NCBI RefSeq assembly: GCF_013373865.1
Contig: NC_050468.1
Coordinates: 14,281,496-14,345,495 of the forward strand
DNA length: 64,000 nt
From: Monomorium pharaonis
Lineage: Eukaryota; Arthropoda; Insecta; Hymenoptera; Formicidae
Direction: 5' to 3'
Both the position numbers and the translations under genes were made by a program. Under the pieces are notes generated by a model. It was not told the DNA's origin. It saw only the letters and a list, made by a program, of their open reading frames with translations, and made no database searches. Below, piece after piece: positions 25,297 through 37,130 of the stretch (the first letter of the stretch is position 1; every line of letters starts with the position of its first letter).

Positions 25297-25860
25297 AAGA
25301 ATGTTTTATTATCATAATCACAAGCATAATTTACACAATATTTTATTATATAATTAAATAAAGTTATACTCTGATGTATTACTTTTACTTTACATTATTA
25401 TCTCGCTATTTGTCAAGGTTGGAAAGTTACGCATTATTTGTAACGCGTTATAAATTTTTTTTTAAATAAATAATGGGCAGTGTCACATATTCTTAATTAA
25501 TTACATTGCATTATTAATAATGTAATATAACATGAAATGTAGTTACGTTTTGTCAGCATACTCAATAGTTACTTTTATTATTTATTATAATTTGTACGAT
25601 TTCTATTGAGATTAGTGCTGTTCGAAACGTGACAACTCTCTTAATGTTTATATTATAAATTAAATTACATTATATTATATTATATATTCCAAATTATTTA
25701 CTTATTTTTTTAATATCATTATATATAATATTTTTGTGTTTTTATCATGTAAACATGATTACATTTCTGCATTCGCTCTCTCTCACTCTCTTTATTTATA
25801 TTTTCTATAAAAATTCATACAATATATTACATTAATATCGAAACAAAATAAAACAAAAAA

Positions 25861-25910
25861 AATAATGGCTCATTAATTTTTGAATAAAGGTAACAGTAAT
25901 GAGTTACTTT
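25861..25910 (+). repeat. Dispersed repeat family R4, copy 1
   Basis: Shares AATAA, ATTA, TTTTTGAA, AAAGG, AAC and TAATGA blocks in the same order with 38081-38130. Weak but ordered similarity. Confidence 0.35.
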
Positions 25911-26816
25911 CTAAGAAAAAGAATAATAACAATAACAAGTCACTTTTATAAAATAAGTCTACCGGTCCTATTTATGTATGATACAAATTTTGTATAAAAT
26001 AAATTTTGTATTTATTTCTTAGGTGTTTCAAAAGTTTAAATAATACCGATTATTGGTGGCCATTCTGGACGTCAACGTTGCTTAGTAATCTTTTTGTATT
26101 TGGTATGATACATTAAGATATACTTGAACCAATTGTTACGAAATCGAGTAGAGACGTACGCGCGCGAGCCCGACCGAGTCTCAGCGCGCCGGATTGACAA
26201 ACGTAGGACCATAAACTTCTCGCGCCGTAGAGTAATATGTGTAAGTGGACGCATCGCGCAATAGCTTTTCCATGTTTATCGTGCATTCGGCGGTGTTACA
26301 CCATGCGGAAAAATATCCCATCAGTAAACGCATCTGGATGCGCGCCAGGCGCGTGTGCGCGTGCACATGTGTAATATCATTCTGGATCGATTTCCTGGCA
26401 TCCAGTCGCCGTTCGAGCCGAATCATTTTACGGACAGATTGCCGTTGTCTCTCGATACGCGGCCGACGTATGATGCACGATTATCGTTGCGACGCAACGA
26501 TATTACAGGGAAACGTTCCACTTTATGAGCGACATATCAAATAACGCGTTGATACGCGCGGCAAACTCGCGCGATTTTCGCGGATAATGTGTGTAAGCGA
26601 ACGTCTTACGGCGCGCCGTTTCGCCGGGATAAGCACGGGGAAAAGGGAGAGAGAGGTGCTTTTCACATTTCTTCGGACGGGGAATTTTTAACGACGTCCT
26701 CTCCGGCCGATTAGCAATAACGTTTGGCCGATAATAATAACAAACAAGGACGCCACGTCTCTCGAGGAAAAGACGACGCTGGAAGGGAGGAGAACGCGTT
26801 ACGTCGCTCTACTGCG

Positions 26817-26844
<28 letters not shown>
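26817..26844. repeat. (CT)n microsatellite
   Basis: Pure CT run of about 27 bp in a GC-rich block. Confidence 0.95.
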
Positions 26845-26847
<3 letters not shown>

Positions 26848-27119
26848 GAGGAACGACACGATAATATCTGTCAGTCGTCCGGCGACGTGACGTTCACGGC
26901 ACCTATTCGACGTCGCGATATAAACGGCGGATAAAACCCACGACGCGCTAGGCTTCCTTCCTTCCTCCCACCCCTCTGCCGTCCCGGTTTCTCAGAAGAG
27001 ACTAACCCGGCTCGGGGGAGGGTACTAGAGTAGTCCGCGCCGGGTAGTTTAGCTCGGCGATTAGTCAGCCCCCGCGCTTTACCACTCTCCCTCCGCGTGT
27101 CTTCTTCTCGCGCACGTAA

Positions 27120-27163
27120 CGCGTGTGCGTGCGTGTGCGCGTGTGTGCGTGTGTGCGCGCGTG
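27120..27163. repeat. (GT/GC)n alternating purine-pyrimidine tract
   Basis: About 44 bp of alternating GT and GC steps. Such tracts can adopt Z-DNA, but nothing here shows that they do. Confidence 0.85.
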
Positions 27164-27310
27164 GCTGTCCGGCGACTCCCTCTCTTCTTTCGTGAGTCAC
27201 TGACGGAAATTACGATCGATCGAACATGAGCGGGCGAGCGAAGGAGAGTTACGCCGTACAGTCGTTTCCATCGAGGGGGGGGAATGAGGGTAACTCTCCT
27301 CCTCGTCAGT

Positions 27311-27420
27311 TCTATCGTAAACGCGTTTAGGACCCCGATGACAGTGGATGACGGAACGTCTCCGGTCGGAATTTATTCCCGCCGCGTGTCCCAGCGCTGC
27401 TGATCTCGTTAGATCTCGCT
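27311..27420 (+). repeat. Three-copy GC-rich module, copy A
   Basis: Ordered words: ATCGTAAACGCG, GATGACAGT, ATGAC, CGGAATTTATTC, CGCC, CGTGTCCC and CTGATCTCGTTAG. The distance from TCGTAA (27315) to AATTTATTC (27370) is 55 bp. Copies B (29431) and C (29866) share the order and nearly the same spacing. Function unknown. Confidence 0.65.
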
Positions 27421-27699
27421 GCGGGATGATCGCGCGTCGATGGCCGCCGTATACGTGAACGGGGACAAAAATTCCTCTCGAAAAACATCCCCGTTTTCGA
27501 GAATCTCGTTGCGAGCTGATGCGGGCTGGCTCGAGCGTTCGCTCGAAAGTTGCATTCGGGACGAAACATTTGGGTCACCAAATGACAAAGTTTCAACTGG
27601 ACCTTATACAACTCTGTCGTTGCCGAAAGGCGGGAAAATTATCTGTGTCACTTAGCGCACAAATAAGTGTATCAAAAATTCTATTATCCTTCACCCTCT

Positions 27700-29400
27700 G
27701 AGAGAAGAGTCAGTAGATAAAAATAACTATTTTAAAATATTATCAATTAAAACAATTTCATTTAAGAAATATCATGTTTCAAAAATAAATATTTAGTTTC
27801 TCGTTAATATTTACAATTACAAACAAAATATTTTGTTGTTCAACAATTTTATCTCCAAATTATTTAATAATTAAAAGTTGTTTATTTGTGCACTTTTGTG
27901 GAATATAAGCAGTTTGTAAAAATATTTTACTATTTTTATTGCAATAACAGCTTTCACGTATTATATTTATTACAATTAACAAATAATAATTTATGTTGCA
28001 AAATTATATGTAACGATATTTTTTAAATAAATCTGTTAAAAATAAGTCAAGAGTTACTATTTTGTAAGTTTATATTTATAACTTTTATCACCGAACTGTA
28101 ACGGCGTTGAATAAAAAAATGATAGCACTCTACGTTACCAAGAAGTTTTAAATACTTATGAAAATACGTGACACCTACAGTATAAGCGTAAAGTTTTTGT
28201 AGTCATCTGTATGCATAATAATAAAAGTGACTATGTAAGAAATTTATTATATTCACAGATAAATATATAAACTGTAATATTTTATTTTATAATTTATAAT
28301 ACATAGCCATGTGTAATTACAACAGAAAAATATGAAATTAACTTATAACTTGGCATTAATTGTGACTGATAGTTGAGACAGTTTATCAGGAACATTATTT
28401 TTTTAATTTTGGCTTTAATTTTATATATAATTTCTGAATTCTATATAAAATTTAGAGTTATTTTAATTCTTAAGTTTTATTTCTTTTAGAAATAAAACAT
28501 ATATTGTTTAGTTATTTTGAAGGTTTAGTGGTCGTTGAATATACAAAAGTAAGATTAAAGCATTAACATTCAAAATGACGGATTTAATATGGCAAATTCA
28601 AGCAATAAAATATTGTTAAATTGTAAAGAAATTGTTTATTATGAACATTTGTTGCTTCAATTTGTAAATATCAATTAAATAGCACTTCTCTATCAATAGT
28701 ATTTTCTGATTAAAATAAAAATCTTGAAAATTACATGCATTTATATATTACGGATAGTATAAATATCATCTGAAATTATATTTAGGTAATCGCAAAAATA
28801 ATATTAAATGTCAAACTTTTCATGATTAATTTAAGAACTCTCTGTTTTTATTACAAAAATAATTTTTCAAATCTTACTCTCTAATTCAAAATTAAAATAT
28901 TATTTACTAAAAGCAGAGAACAGTCTATATATACTACATTAATCAATTTAAGATACTATCTTCTAGCAATAAATTGCGATTAGTAAGATTATCCTCCTCT
29001 TAATTGGAGTCACTGAATGGTCATTGATAATCACAGTTATAAGTACAGTATTACAAGTCAGTAAGATTTCAGATTAAATCAGATTTAGAATATAGTTTTT
29101 TTTATGGATATGGTTGTATTTATCGCAATATTTTTTCATTAAAATTTAATTTTCTTTAAAATAAGTCCTGAAACGTTAAACTAAATAACTTAATATTTAG
29201 ATATGATTCTTTTAAAGTTACTGATACATATATAGCTACACTAGAACTGAAAGAGTTAAAGACGTATAATTTATAATATTAATTATTTATATTAATCAAA
29301 CAATAATATTAATTATTTGTTATTTTTAGGTAAATTAATGCTTTTCTGCAAATATTATACGTTGATATAGGAGAATGATACAAGATTTTACATGATTTTT
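27700..29400. other. Intergenic AT-rich stretch
   Basis: AT-rich DNA separating modules A and B. No gene, RNA or clear repeat was recognised. Confidence 0.5.
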
Positions 29401-29430
29401 ACAGACACGTATCACATGATTGCGCTGACT

Positions 29431-29541
29431 ATAAGTCGTAAGCATGTTTGACGGCACGTTCGATGACAGTCAATGACCAAAACGGTTCCATCGTAATTTA
29501 TTCTCGCCACGCGTACCGCGGCCACTGATCTCGTTAGGTCC
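29431..29541 (+). repeat. Three-copy GC-rich module, copy B
   Basis: TCGTAA (29436), GATGACAGT, ATGAC, AATTTATTC (29495, 59 bp after TCGTAA), CGCC, then CTGATCTCGTTAGGTC. The last word matches copy A over 13 bases. It lies just left of the (GA)n tract at 29679. Confidence 0.65.
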
Positions 29542-29673
29542 CCAAGCCGGTCATCTCGATAGTCTGTCGCTGCGACGTGCGCGGAGATAAAATACGTATC
29601 GAAATCTCGGCGGTTCTCTAAGAATTCACCGGGACCCAATGAAAGCTGAGCGACCGAGAAAAAAGAAAAAGAG

Positions 29674-29678
<5 letters not shown>

Positions 29679-29740
<62 letters not shown>

Positions 29741-29752
29741 GAGAGAGAGAGG
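29679..29752. repeat. (GA)n microsatellite
   Basis: Long GA tract with one GG interruption, between modules B and C. It is the source of the poly Ser-Leu frames on the minus strand. Confidence 0.95.
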
Positions 29753-29865
29753 AGCTGAGAGGAAGAGAGAAGGTGCTGAATTGCGACCGATCGAAGGTGG
29801 ATGAATCCAATCGACGACGGGCAGGAGTCCGGGCAAAGTTTCCCGAAGGAATCCTCATTTCGCTC

Positions 29866-29962
29866 TTATCGTAAACTCGCGTCGAAAGCTTCGTTGACAA
29901 GTAGGCGAAGAAAGATCCCGATCGGAATTTATTCTTACTACGTGTCCCGCTATATTACCCTG
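29866..29962 (+). repeat. Three-copy GC-rich module, copy C
   Basis: TTATCGTAAACTCGC, then CGATCGGAATTTATTC and CGTGTCCCGC. TCGTAA is at 29869 and AATTTATTC at 29926, 57 bp apart. It lacks the CTGATCTCGTTAG tail of copies A and B. Confidence 0.6.
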
Positions 29963-29969
29963 TCTTTTT

Positions 29970-30960
29970 AAAACCCTCATAACAACTATGTCAAAAATCT
30001 CTCCCTGCTTCATCACCTCTCTCTCATTTTAAAAAATTTCTTTTTAAAACTCTAAAAAAATCTGATATTACATTTGCTACTAAAACGAAGATAATTTTAG
30101 TTTCTAACGCGCTAAGAAATAAAATTACACTTGTCGATATAACACGTATCAAGACTATTGCAAAAATATCATTGTTTCTTCGAGTATTTTATGGAATACT
30201 GTTTTACTACTTTTATTATTTCTTATTAATTCTGGAATCAAATTTTAAACAAAAATGTTTAAACAAACTATTCAATAAAGAACATAATTTTGTTTTTAAT
30301 ATGCATTCTTAAATATTTAAATAATGTATCTAAAATTGTTAGAGCTCTTTATTCGCCTGTAAGCCAATAGTCCTCGACGTTAATATCGTATTTCAAAGTA
30401 TTATCAAGAATTAAAAAATTTTACAGACTGTTTTATTATTATGTTTAATCTTTTCTGCGAAATTCGAACATAATCTCTTATTAATTTCTCTTATTAATTT
30501 AAATTTAATTTTTTGTTTACTTTTAATTTTTATGTCTTATAATACTTACTTGCAATTTAATGAAAAAGTAGCATTTTAAATTAAATCAAATTTTGCAAAT
30601 GTATTAATAAAACTCTAATAAATATTCATGCAAAAATGTATTTGTATCCACTTACTCGTTTAAAAGTTACTTACTTAAAACTGCAACAAAATAAGATCAT
30701 TTTCACTGCACAAGTCATTATAAGTCAATTTTTTTGTTGTTTTTTTCTTTGCAGTTAGTTTCAAAGTCAAAATTCGAGTATTCACGATCGAAGCTCGTTT
30801 GATTCGAAAAAAAATCTAAGAAGTAAGTAAGCAGTTTTTAAATTTCCATAACTTTTAGTTAGCATTGTAGAGCCAAACATTCTTAAAGGTACACTTGTTT
30901 GCTATGAAATATTCTACAGCAAGATAAGAGAATATACAAAAATACCCAAGAATAGCTTAA
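29970..30960. other. Intergenic AT-rich stretch
   Basis: No gene or clear element was seen. Confidence 0.5.
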
Positions 30961-32770
30961 ATATATGCACAGGGGGGAGAATGAAAAGCCCTTACTGTCG
31001 TTAGTATTCTAAAGCGGTTCGCCCCAATTCCATTATATAAGCGAACACGCACACCTCCGGGGCTGTAGGAAGAGTTATTTAACTTTCAACGACTCGTCAA
31101 CGCGCCGAGGAATTCGGCAGCAAATTTTTGCTGCAACTCGTCCAGCGAGAATAATCACCGGCGAATGTCACCCGCGGTGGGGGAAGCGATCTTCTTCTTC
31201 TTCTTCTTCTTCAGGAAGGGCGAAGGGGAGAGGTGAGGGAGGTCTTCGCGCTTCTCGTGCGCGGCGCGTCAGCCTCGTTTGAATCTTGTCTTCGCCGGAA
31301 CGATGATAAAGCGAGGGGGCGGTTACTGAATATTTACGCGCGAGTACGCCCTACGACTTCGCGATCGATAATTTCGCCGTGCGCTCGGCGATCACTTAAC
31401 TGACGCTTAACTGCTCGCCCCGAACCGGACGCCGCGCTGCGCCGATAGTTTTCCGCCGTGCATTTTATATTCCCCTTCTCCCGCCCCTTAACCGCGTTCA
31501 TGTTCTCGTGTCGACAACATGTAACGCGTCCGTACGCTACAATACCCTCCTCTACTAACGTTAATTCCGTAATAATTAACTAATATCTCCCCGTTGTCCG
31601 ATACACGTGAATTAATGCTGCGAGTTAGTTAATAGTCTTCGGTAACTTCCCGTACAGTAGCATGAGGTTCTATTACACCGGGACAGAGGTAACTTTGCGC
31701 CATAATGAATAAAGACCTTATCATGTAATACTCAAGAAGGCAATTAGTCAGTTCCAGTCACGGCGCGTTCGCCTAGGCTGCACCCTTTACGTACCGTTTA
31801 ATTTTCTCCAAATCTCGCGGCTGTACAATACTCTTTACGGCTGTTAGCATGCAATATCGGCCGCTGTGCAGTAACCAAGTTGATAACGATCATTTATTAA
31901 TAATAAAGTTTACCCTCGCTAATCACATTTCGCGGTAGTAAAGAACTTAGCGTTAGCGGAGTTGTACAATACGACTTCTTTGCGATAAAAACAGTGTATT
32001 GTCGACAAAATCGCGAACCCCCGTGGGCGTGCCAGCCTCTCGCGTTCGCCGATTATCGCTGCGCAACCGGCATCGCGCCTTTCGACGTTGATTATCCACT
32101 CACGATCGCGCCACGGGGGAGTGCGAGAGGGGGGGGGGTCTTGGTAATCTCTAAAATCAATATCGGGTCAAGTATCATACATAACTACGACCTCGGTTCA
32201 CTGCAGTTCACTGACTAACGAGATTTATCTCGTGGCTCGAGATTTTCGCTCTCTCCTCGTGCGACTTCTCCTCCGCGCCCGCTCGCGCGATTCGCATTGC
32301 CAAACTAAACATCACGTCCCACCCTCAATTCACTCGGCCTCTCCTCTCGCGCGCGCGCTCCCGATGACAGGAGTAATTACATTTTTATGTTGTTCCGACA
32401 CGAGGCGGTACGTGACTGCAGCGGGATCAATTTGTCCCGTGGCCCTGGCGCCCGTGTTCGCAATGGCAAATGTTATTTGTCCGGGATAACGCCGACCGGC
32501 CGCCACCGTCGCCGTCGGTCGGACGAGACGAGACGGAGAACGAGGAATTCAGACAACGAAATGCGATTCCGCGATTGCGAACGTGTGCGGGGGCTCCTCA
32601 CGCCCGCGTTATTCCCTCGTCTCTGTTTCGACGTAATTATCGCCCACGGACAACGCGACTTTCATTCGAGGCGACCAAACCTCGGAAATGACCCGAGAAA
32701 TACCTCTTACCCGAGAAAGTCAGCATTCAGTTTGCGTAGACTGTATTTTTACCGTGGACGATCAAAAATA
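30960..32770. other. CpG-rich block
   Basis: GC-rich and CpG-dense, with a (CTT)n tract at 31191-31213 and a poly-G run near 32131-32138. Frames of up to 161 codons overlap in several phases, are Arg-rich and match no family I know. They are read as compositional. Candidate regulatory block. Confidence 0.4.
31191..31213. repeat. (CTT)n microsatellite
   Basis: Pure trinucleotide run of about 23 bp. Confidence 0.9.
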
Positions 32771-34000
32771 GACGATCACAAATTTTATTTGCGTTGCTCT
32801 CCAATTTTAGTAAAGTTTTTTTTTTTTTTCGAAAATAATAAATGTAATTTAACAGCGATGCTTTATATATAATTACTCACTAGTTCTGTGCTCTAAACAT
32901 CTCTTAAAATCTTCCATTTTTACCCAGTAATCACATAAAATCATTACTATCATGTTATTAAGACGATTTCTTAGTACAGTAGCATATAACGTTTTCAAAT
33001 GTATTGCATTTAACGTTTTCATTACTGAATATTACAGTAATGAAATGGAATTTCATTTTACATACATGTAAAATAAATTATACATTTGCAGTAAAACTAT
33101 AACAAACATATCGAATATAATTACATATCGAATATAATTCGATAGGAATACTTAAAAAAATAAGGATTGTATTAAATTTGTTGAGACATCGGTATGTTTA
33201 AAACGCTAAATTAACAAAATTCTATGTTCCTTTGCATAACTCTAAACAGCCAAATAAAATATTACACAAGAAAAAAATGTATACTCAATTGTACATATAT
33301 TTGTCTGCCAATACATATTAAAAAGAATAAGGAAAGAATTTAAAAATAGAATAAGGAAATATGTGTAATTATAAATGCTAAAATATACCTTGAAAAAGTT
33401 TGGAAATTCTCAAAAATAAAAATGTGTCTTAAACAGATGTTAGCTACTATATATTTATATAGTATCACTGCACGGCTACTAAACAATTCCATGTGTATTC
33501 CATAAGTAATTATTGGAATTTATTACCTAATAACAAAGATATAATCATAATACTTAAGTCATAATACCATCTTTTTGTCTGTAAAATATGTCAATTGCAA
33601 AAATAAATTTAAGTCAGTTTGATTTTGACGTCTTTAACTTTTCATTATTGTTATTTACTATTATAATTATTAAATACTTGATACTCTTTCTCGATAAATT
33701 ATTAATAAAATAGTATTTGCAAATAATTTTTCTTGTAGTTAATTTTTATTCACAAATTTAGTACTTTCAAAAACAACTGATAGTCTAAATTATACCTTTT
33801 GTAGTTGCAAAAAACGTAATTTATTATTATTATTATTGTAAGAAATTAAACATGTAGTAATAGATACTTAAAATATCAAGTTACAATTTTTAACGTTTAT
33901 TTGCGTACAAATCAGGACTAAATAGGAAATGTAATAAAAAGTAACTTAAGTAAAACAAATTCGACAATTCTCCCTTATATGAATTATACATGTTAAAGGT
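32770..34000. other. Intergenic AT-rich stretch with hairpin and small tandem repeat
   Basis: No gene was seen. It holds a perfect 10-bp inverted repeat (33018-33044) and a 17-bp tandem duplication (CATATCGAATATAATT at 33107 and 33124). Confidence 0.5.
33018..33044. repeat. Perfect 10-bp hairpin
   Basis: TTCATTACTG (33018-33027) pairs with CAGTAATGAA (33035-33044) around a 7-base AT loop. Confidence 0.7.
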
Positions 34001-34400
34001 TTACCCCTGGAAACTGCGGTTTATGAGTCATTGATCCTGAGTAAAAAAAGTCGTGTTTCTTTAAGTTTTGGTGCAGAATTATTGCATTCAAATTTTATGA
34101 GCGCGAACGCATCATCATCTGAGTTTTTGTAACAAATGCCCAATTGGGTGCGATTGCTTATTTCGTGGTGGTCGGACGCTCGCCGATCGATCGTGTAAAG
34201 TATACCCTGATTAATCGATCGCCGTCGTCGTAATCCCGACCGGCTTGTAAGTGGATCGTTTGTAATCCCAAGAGAGTCGAGTGCATCAGTGGAATGATTT
34301 AGTGCACGAGTATTCCGGCGCGATCGGCAACTTAGGCCCGTATTTATAGTCGTTACATGAATCTCGTATCAAAAAGCGTATCTCAAGAGATACTCAGAAT
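34000..34400. other. Small block of intermediate GC with paired TAATCCC sites
   Basis: A GC island in AT-rich DNA. TAATCCC, the core recognised by K50 homeodomain proteins such as Orthodenticle, occurs at 34231-34237 and 34263-34269, 32 bp apart in the same orientation. A TTAATCGATCG word is close by at 34211. Binding is inferred from the words only. Confidence 0.3.
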
Positions 34401-35045
34401 AAAGTTTAATCTTGAGGTATATACAATTTCACAATAAAAAATGGTGTGATTATTTTTATTCTTTTTAAATAATCTAATATATATTTTAAATATGATTATT
34501 GCAATATTATGTAATCAATTTAATGAATTTCCTCTTTACTAGATATAACTTATTTTTATTCCACGTGAATATACAAAGGATATAAATATCATGTTTTATT
34601 TATAATTATCTAAATCTCGCATTTATCATTCAAGGAATTTGATACGAAAATTTATATTTTAAAAATACAAATATTCTATTTGTTATAAATTTATTTTATT
34701 TTTCCTTTTTTTTTATTTTTACTAATTTAGAATATCAGAAATAAACTTAAAAATTAAATCTATTACAATTTACTTGACAATATAAATTTCTTGCTTGAAT
34801 TATTTTTATTATCTAATATATTACATTCTTAATTGTGTGTTTCCTGAAAATTCTTTTTATACTTGAAAATTTGTGAATAAAGTGTGAATAAAGATTAAAT
34901 ATAAATATTTATGTATATTAATTTATAGTAAATTTACATAAATTTATATAAATATTTATGTCAAAATGTAAAGAAAGATCTCTAATACTGGCATAAACCT
35001 AAGGTGGCGTAGATACATGCTTTTTAATTTAAATTTATATTTTTA

Positions 35046-35120
35046 AAGTTTTATTTTTAGTTTTTATTTAAAAAATTATAATGTTAAAAACAAATAGACA
35101 TGCCAATATTATTGACCTTT
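35046..35120 (+). repeat. Dispersed repeat family R3, copy 2
   Basis: Second copy of the repeat seen at 16848-16920. The shared words AAGTTTTATTTTTAG, TTTTTATTT, AAAAACAAA and GACATGCCA are in the same order with small indels. Confidence 0.5.
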
Positions 35121-35524
35121 CATTTACTATTTCAATTCATTCATTTTAGATCTTTAAGAAAAGTTACACTTACTTTATGGTTACCTCAATGTCTCCTAGA
35201 TTTCCCCCTGCTCTCAGATTATTTATTGCATTCACAATACTCACTACAACGCTGTTACTACGATATATAATGTAATTAAGATATAATACAATAGAGTAAA
35301 GTTACGCCACTTTGTTTTTGGACTGTATTTTTTAAACAAATATTAAGAGTAAAATTTTAAAACATAAATACAAATTAGAAAGTGCTTTAGTTGTTTTTAT
35401 AATAGTAAAAATAGTAAGAATAGTGAAAATAGTAGTTTTTAAAATATAATTTTGTATTTTGTAATAATTAATGTTTTCTCAATACAACTTTAAAAAAAAT
35501 TGTGCCCCAAAACTGGCATTATAG

Positions 35525-35552
35525 GCAGAATTCACGGCCCTGTGAATTCAGC
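35525..35552. repeat. Hairpin with GAATTCAC arms
   Basis: GAATTCAC (35528-35535) and GTGAATTC (35542-35549) are perfect complements around a 6-base loop. Beyond a single A/A mismatch the stem gains two more G-C pairs. Confidence 0.6.
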
Positions 35553-36779
35553 ACAATAGAATCTCTAAGTGGTTTTGATAAATCATAAACGATACATAAG
35601 CGCCAAATTTGCTACTAAACATCGTAACAAAACAATAATATATAATTTTGCTCTTCTATCACTTTATGAAATAATTATGTGGGATACTTTGATAAATAGT
35701 CGACATATTTATAGTCATTAATCGCGGGAGTTAATGAATCGTGCAAGCAAACACTGGTTAATTGTTCGTGGTAATATAATCGCATTTCGAGAAGTAATAA
35801 CGATGCACGAAGCGATTCGCATCACTACCTGCCGACTTGAATCACGCCGCGCAGTAACAACACGGCATGCCGCGATCTTGCATACACGATAGCACGCGGG
35901 ATACATATTACTACTAAAACAAACATCAAGGCCGTAGCCTCATTACTACGGAATGTTTAACATATTACGAAATAACTGAATTTCGAATATTCCTTGTATT
36001 CCAAGTTAATTATCAATACGTCGATGTGTAATCGGTGCAACACGCCTCTTCATTACTTGAATTATTTGCACATTATTTCGCGTTATCAATCTCAATAGTA
36101 GATAAATTACATTAAAACCTATAGTTTAAAAGATGACGAGATACATCTAAATCCAAAATAAATCAAATTAAATTGCAAAATATGTTGCGCCCTAATCTTA
36201 CTTTTTTCTTAAATTATTAAATATAATTTTAATATTTATAGAAAATAAAAATTAAAAAAAAAAGTTATTTTAATAAATAATTTTTCGATAAAAACGAAAG
36301 TACACTTTATTTCTTAAATAAATATTAAATTTAATATGTCTATACATGGTTGACATTTTCATATCGGAAATGTTTTTTGGAAAAGATTAATTTAGAATAA
36401 ACACGTAGCTTTAAATTAATATACAAACTAGGCATTGTTTTTAAAATACAAAAGATAATAAAAAACGCATTTTATTATAATTAATTTTAATGTTTAACAA
36501 ATTTTTAATCAGATTTTTAACGTAAATAATTATTATAAGGTTCTTTTTTTATCTTGAAAAAAAGTTTTAAAATTACAAATTTAAACAAACATGCATATGT
36601 GATATGTTTCGGAACAAATTTATTTGTGTTTTTAAATTGAATTATGATTGTAAATATGATATAATAAATAAAAGAAGTAGTCTGAAAATTTACTTGTGTT
36701 AAATTGCATTGTGTTTCAAAATTGTTTTAGTTGAATTTTCCCGAACTATGAACTTGAGAAATCCTATAGGAGTATCAGC

Positions 36780-37130
36780 ACGATCTGTTGATCCACTTTG
36801 ACGACGACGATTTAAATTCTCTCCCAATTAGGAAAACATGGGTACGTTGCGCGGCGACGTTCATTAATAAACTCGACGTTAAAAGAAAGCGCGACTGCTG
36901 ATGAAGACAAACGACGCGGCGTCGTTAATTACTCTCGACTACCGGGCACCGGTAATTAGAATTAATACTTCTCGCATAGAATTAATAAAACGCACCCACC
37001 TGCGCCGGTAAAACATATTTGGACCTCGATATACGAGCGTTATATTACAAGCCCTCTCGTATCTCCACTTAATTGACCTCAACGCATCCGACTTCGTCCA
37101 ACATAAATGATTACAGAGTCATATTTGATT
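36780..37130. promoter_or_regulatory. Candidate regulatory block with homeodomain and E-box words
   Basis: A mixed-composition island in AT-rich DNA. It contains TAATTA at 36926-36931 and 36953-36958, ATTAAT words at 36961 and 36981, CACCTG at 36997-37002, and an ACCGG/CCGGT inverted pair at 36941-36953. These resemble homeodomain, bHLH/Snail and Grainyhead-type words, but the words are short and the enhancer reading is inference. Confidence 0.25.

Larger units (their letters stand above)
24690..26040. other. Intergenic AT-rich stretch
   Basis: No gene was seen. It contains a TTATTCCA/CTTGTATC-like near-tandem stretch (about 24780-24840), the palindrome at 25276 and one copy of weak repeat family R4. 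Confidence 0.45.
26040..27700. other. CpG-rich block with CT and GT microsatellites
   Basis: GC-rich, CpG-dense sequence. It includes (CT)n at 26817-26844, a GT/CG alternating stretch at about 27120-27163 and copy A of the three-copy module. No coding exon was recognised. Confidence 0.4.
34400..36780. other. Intergenic AT-rich stretch
   Basis: No gene was recognised. It holds repeat R3 copy 2 and a GAATTCAC hairpin at 35525-35552. A mixed-composition patch with CpG lies at 35700-36080. Confidence 0.5.

Noticed and set aside
29412..29900. 162-codon minus-strand frame
   Set aside because: Its core is Ser-Leu from the (GA)n tract, and it crosses modules B and C, which are not coding in a shared frame.
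32387..32872. 161-codon frame in a GC-rich block
   Set aside because: Arg-rich, overlapped by other open frames, no homology; long frames are expected in CpG-rich DNA with few stops.
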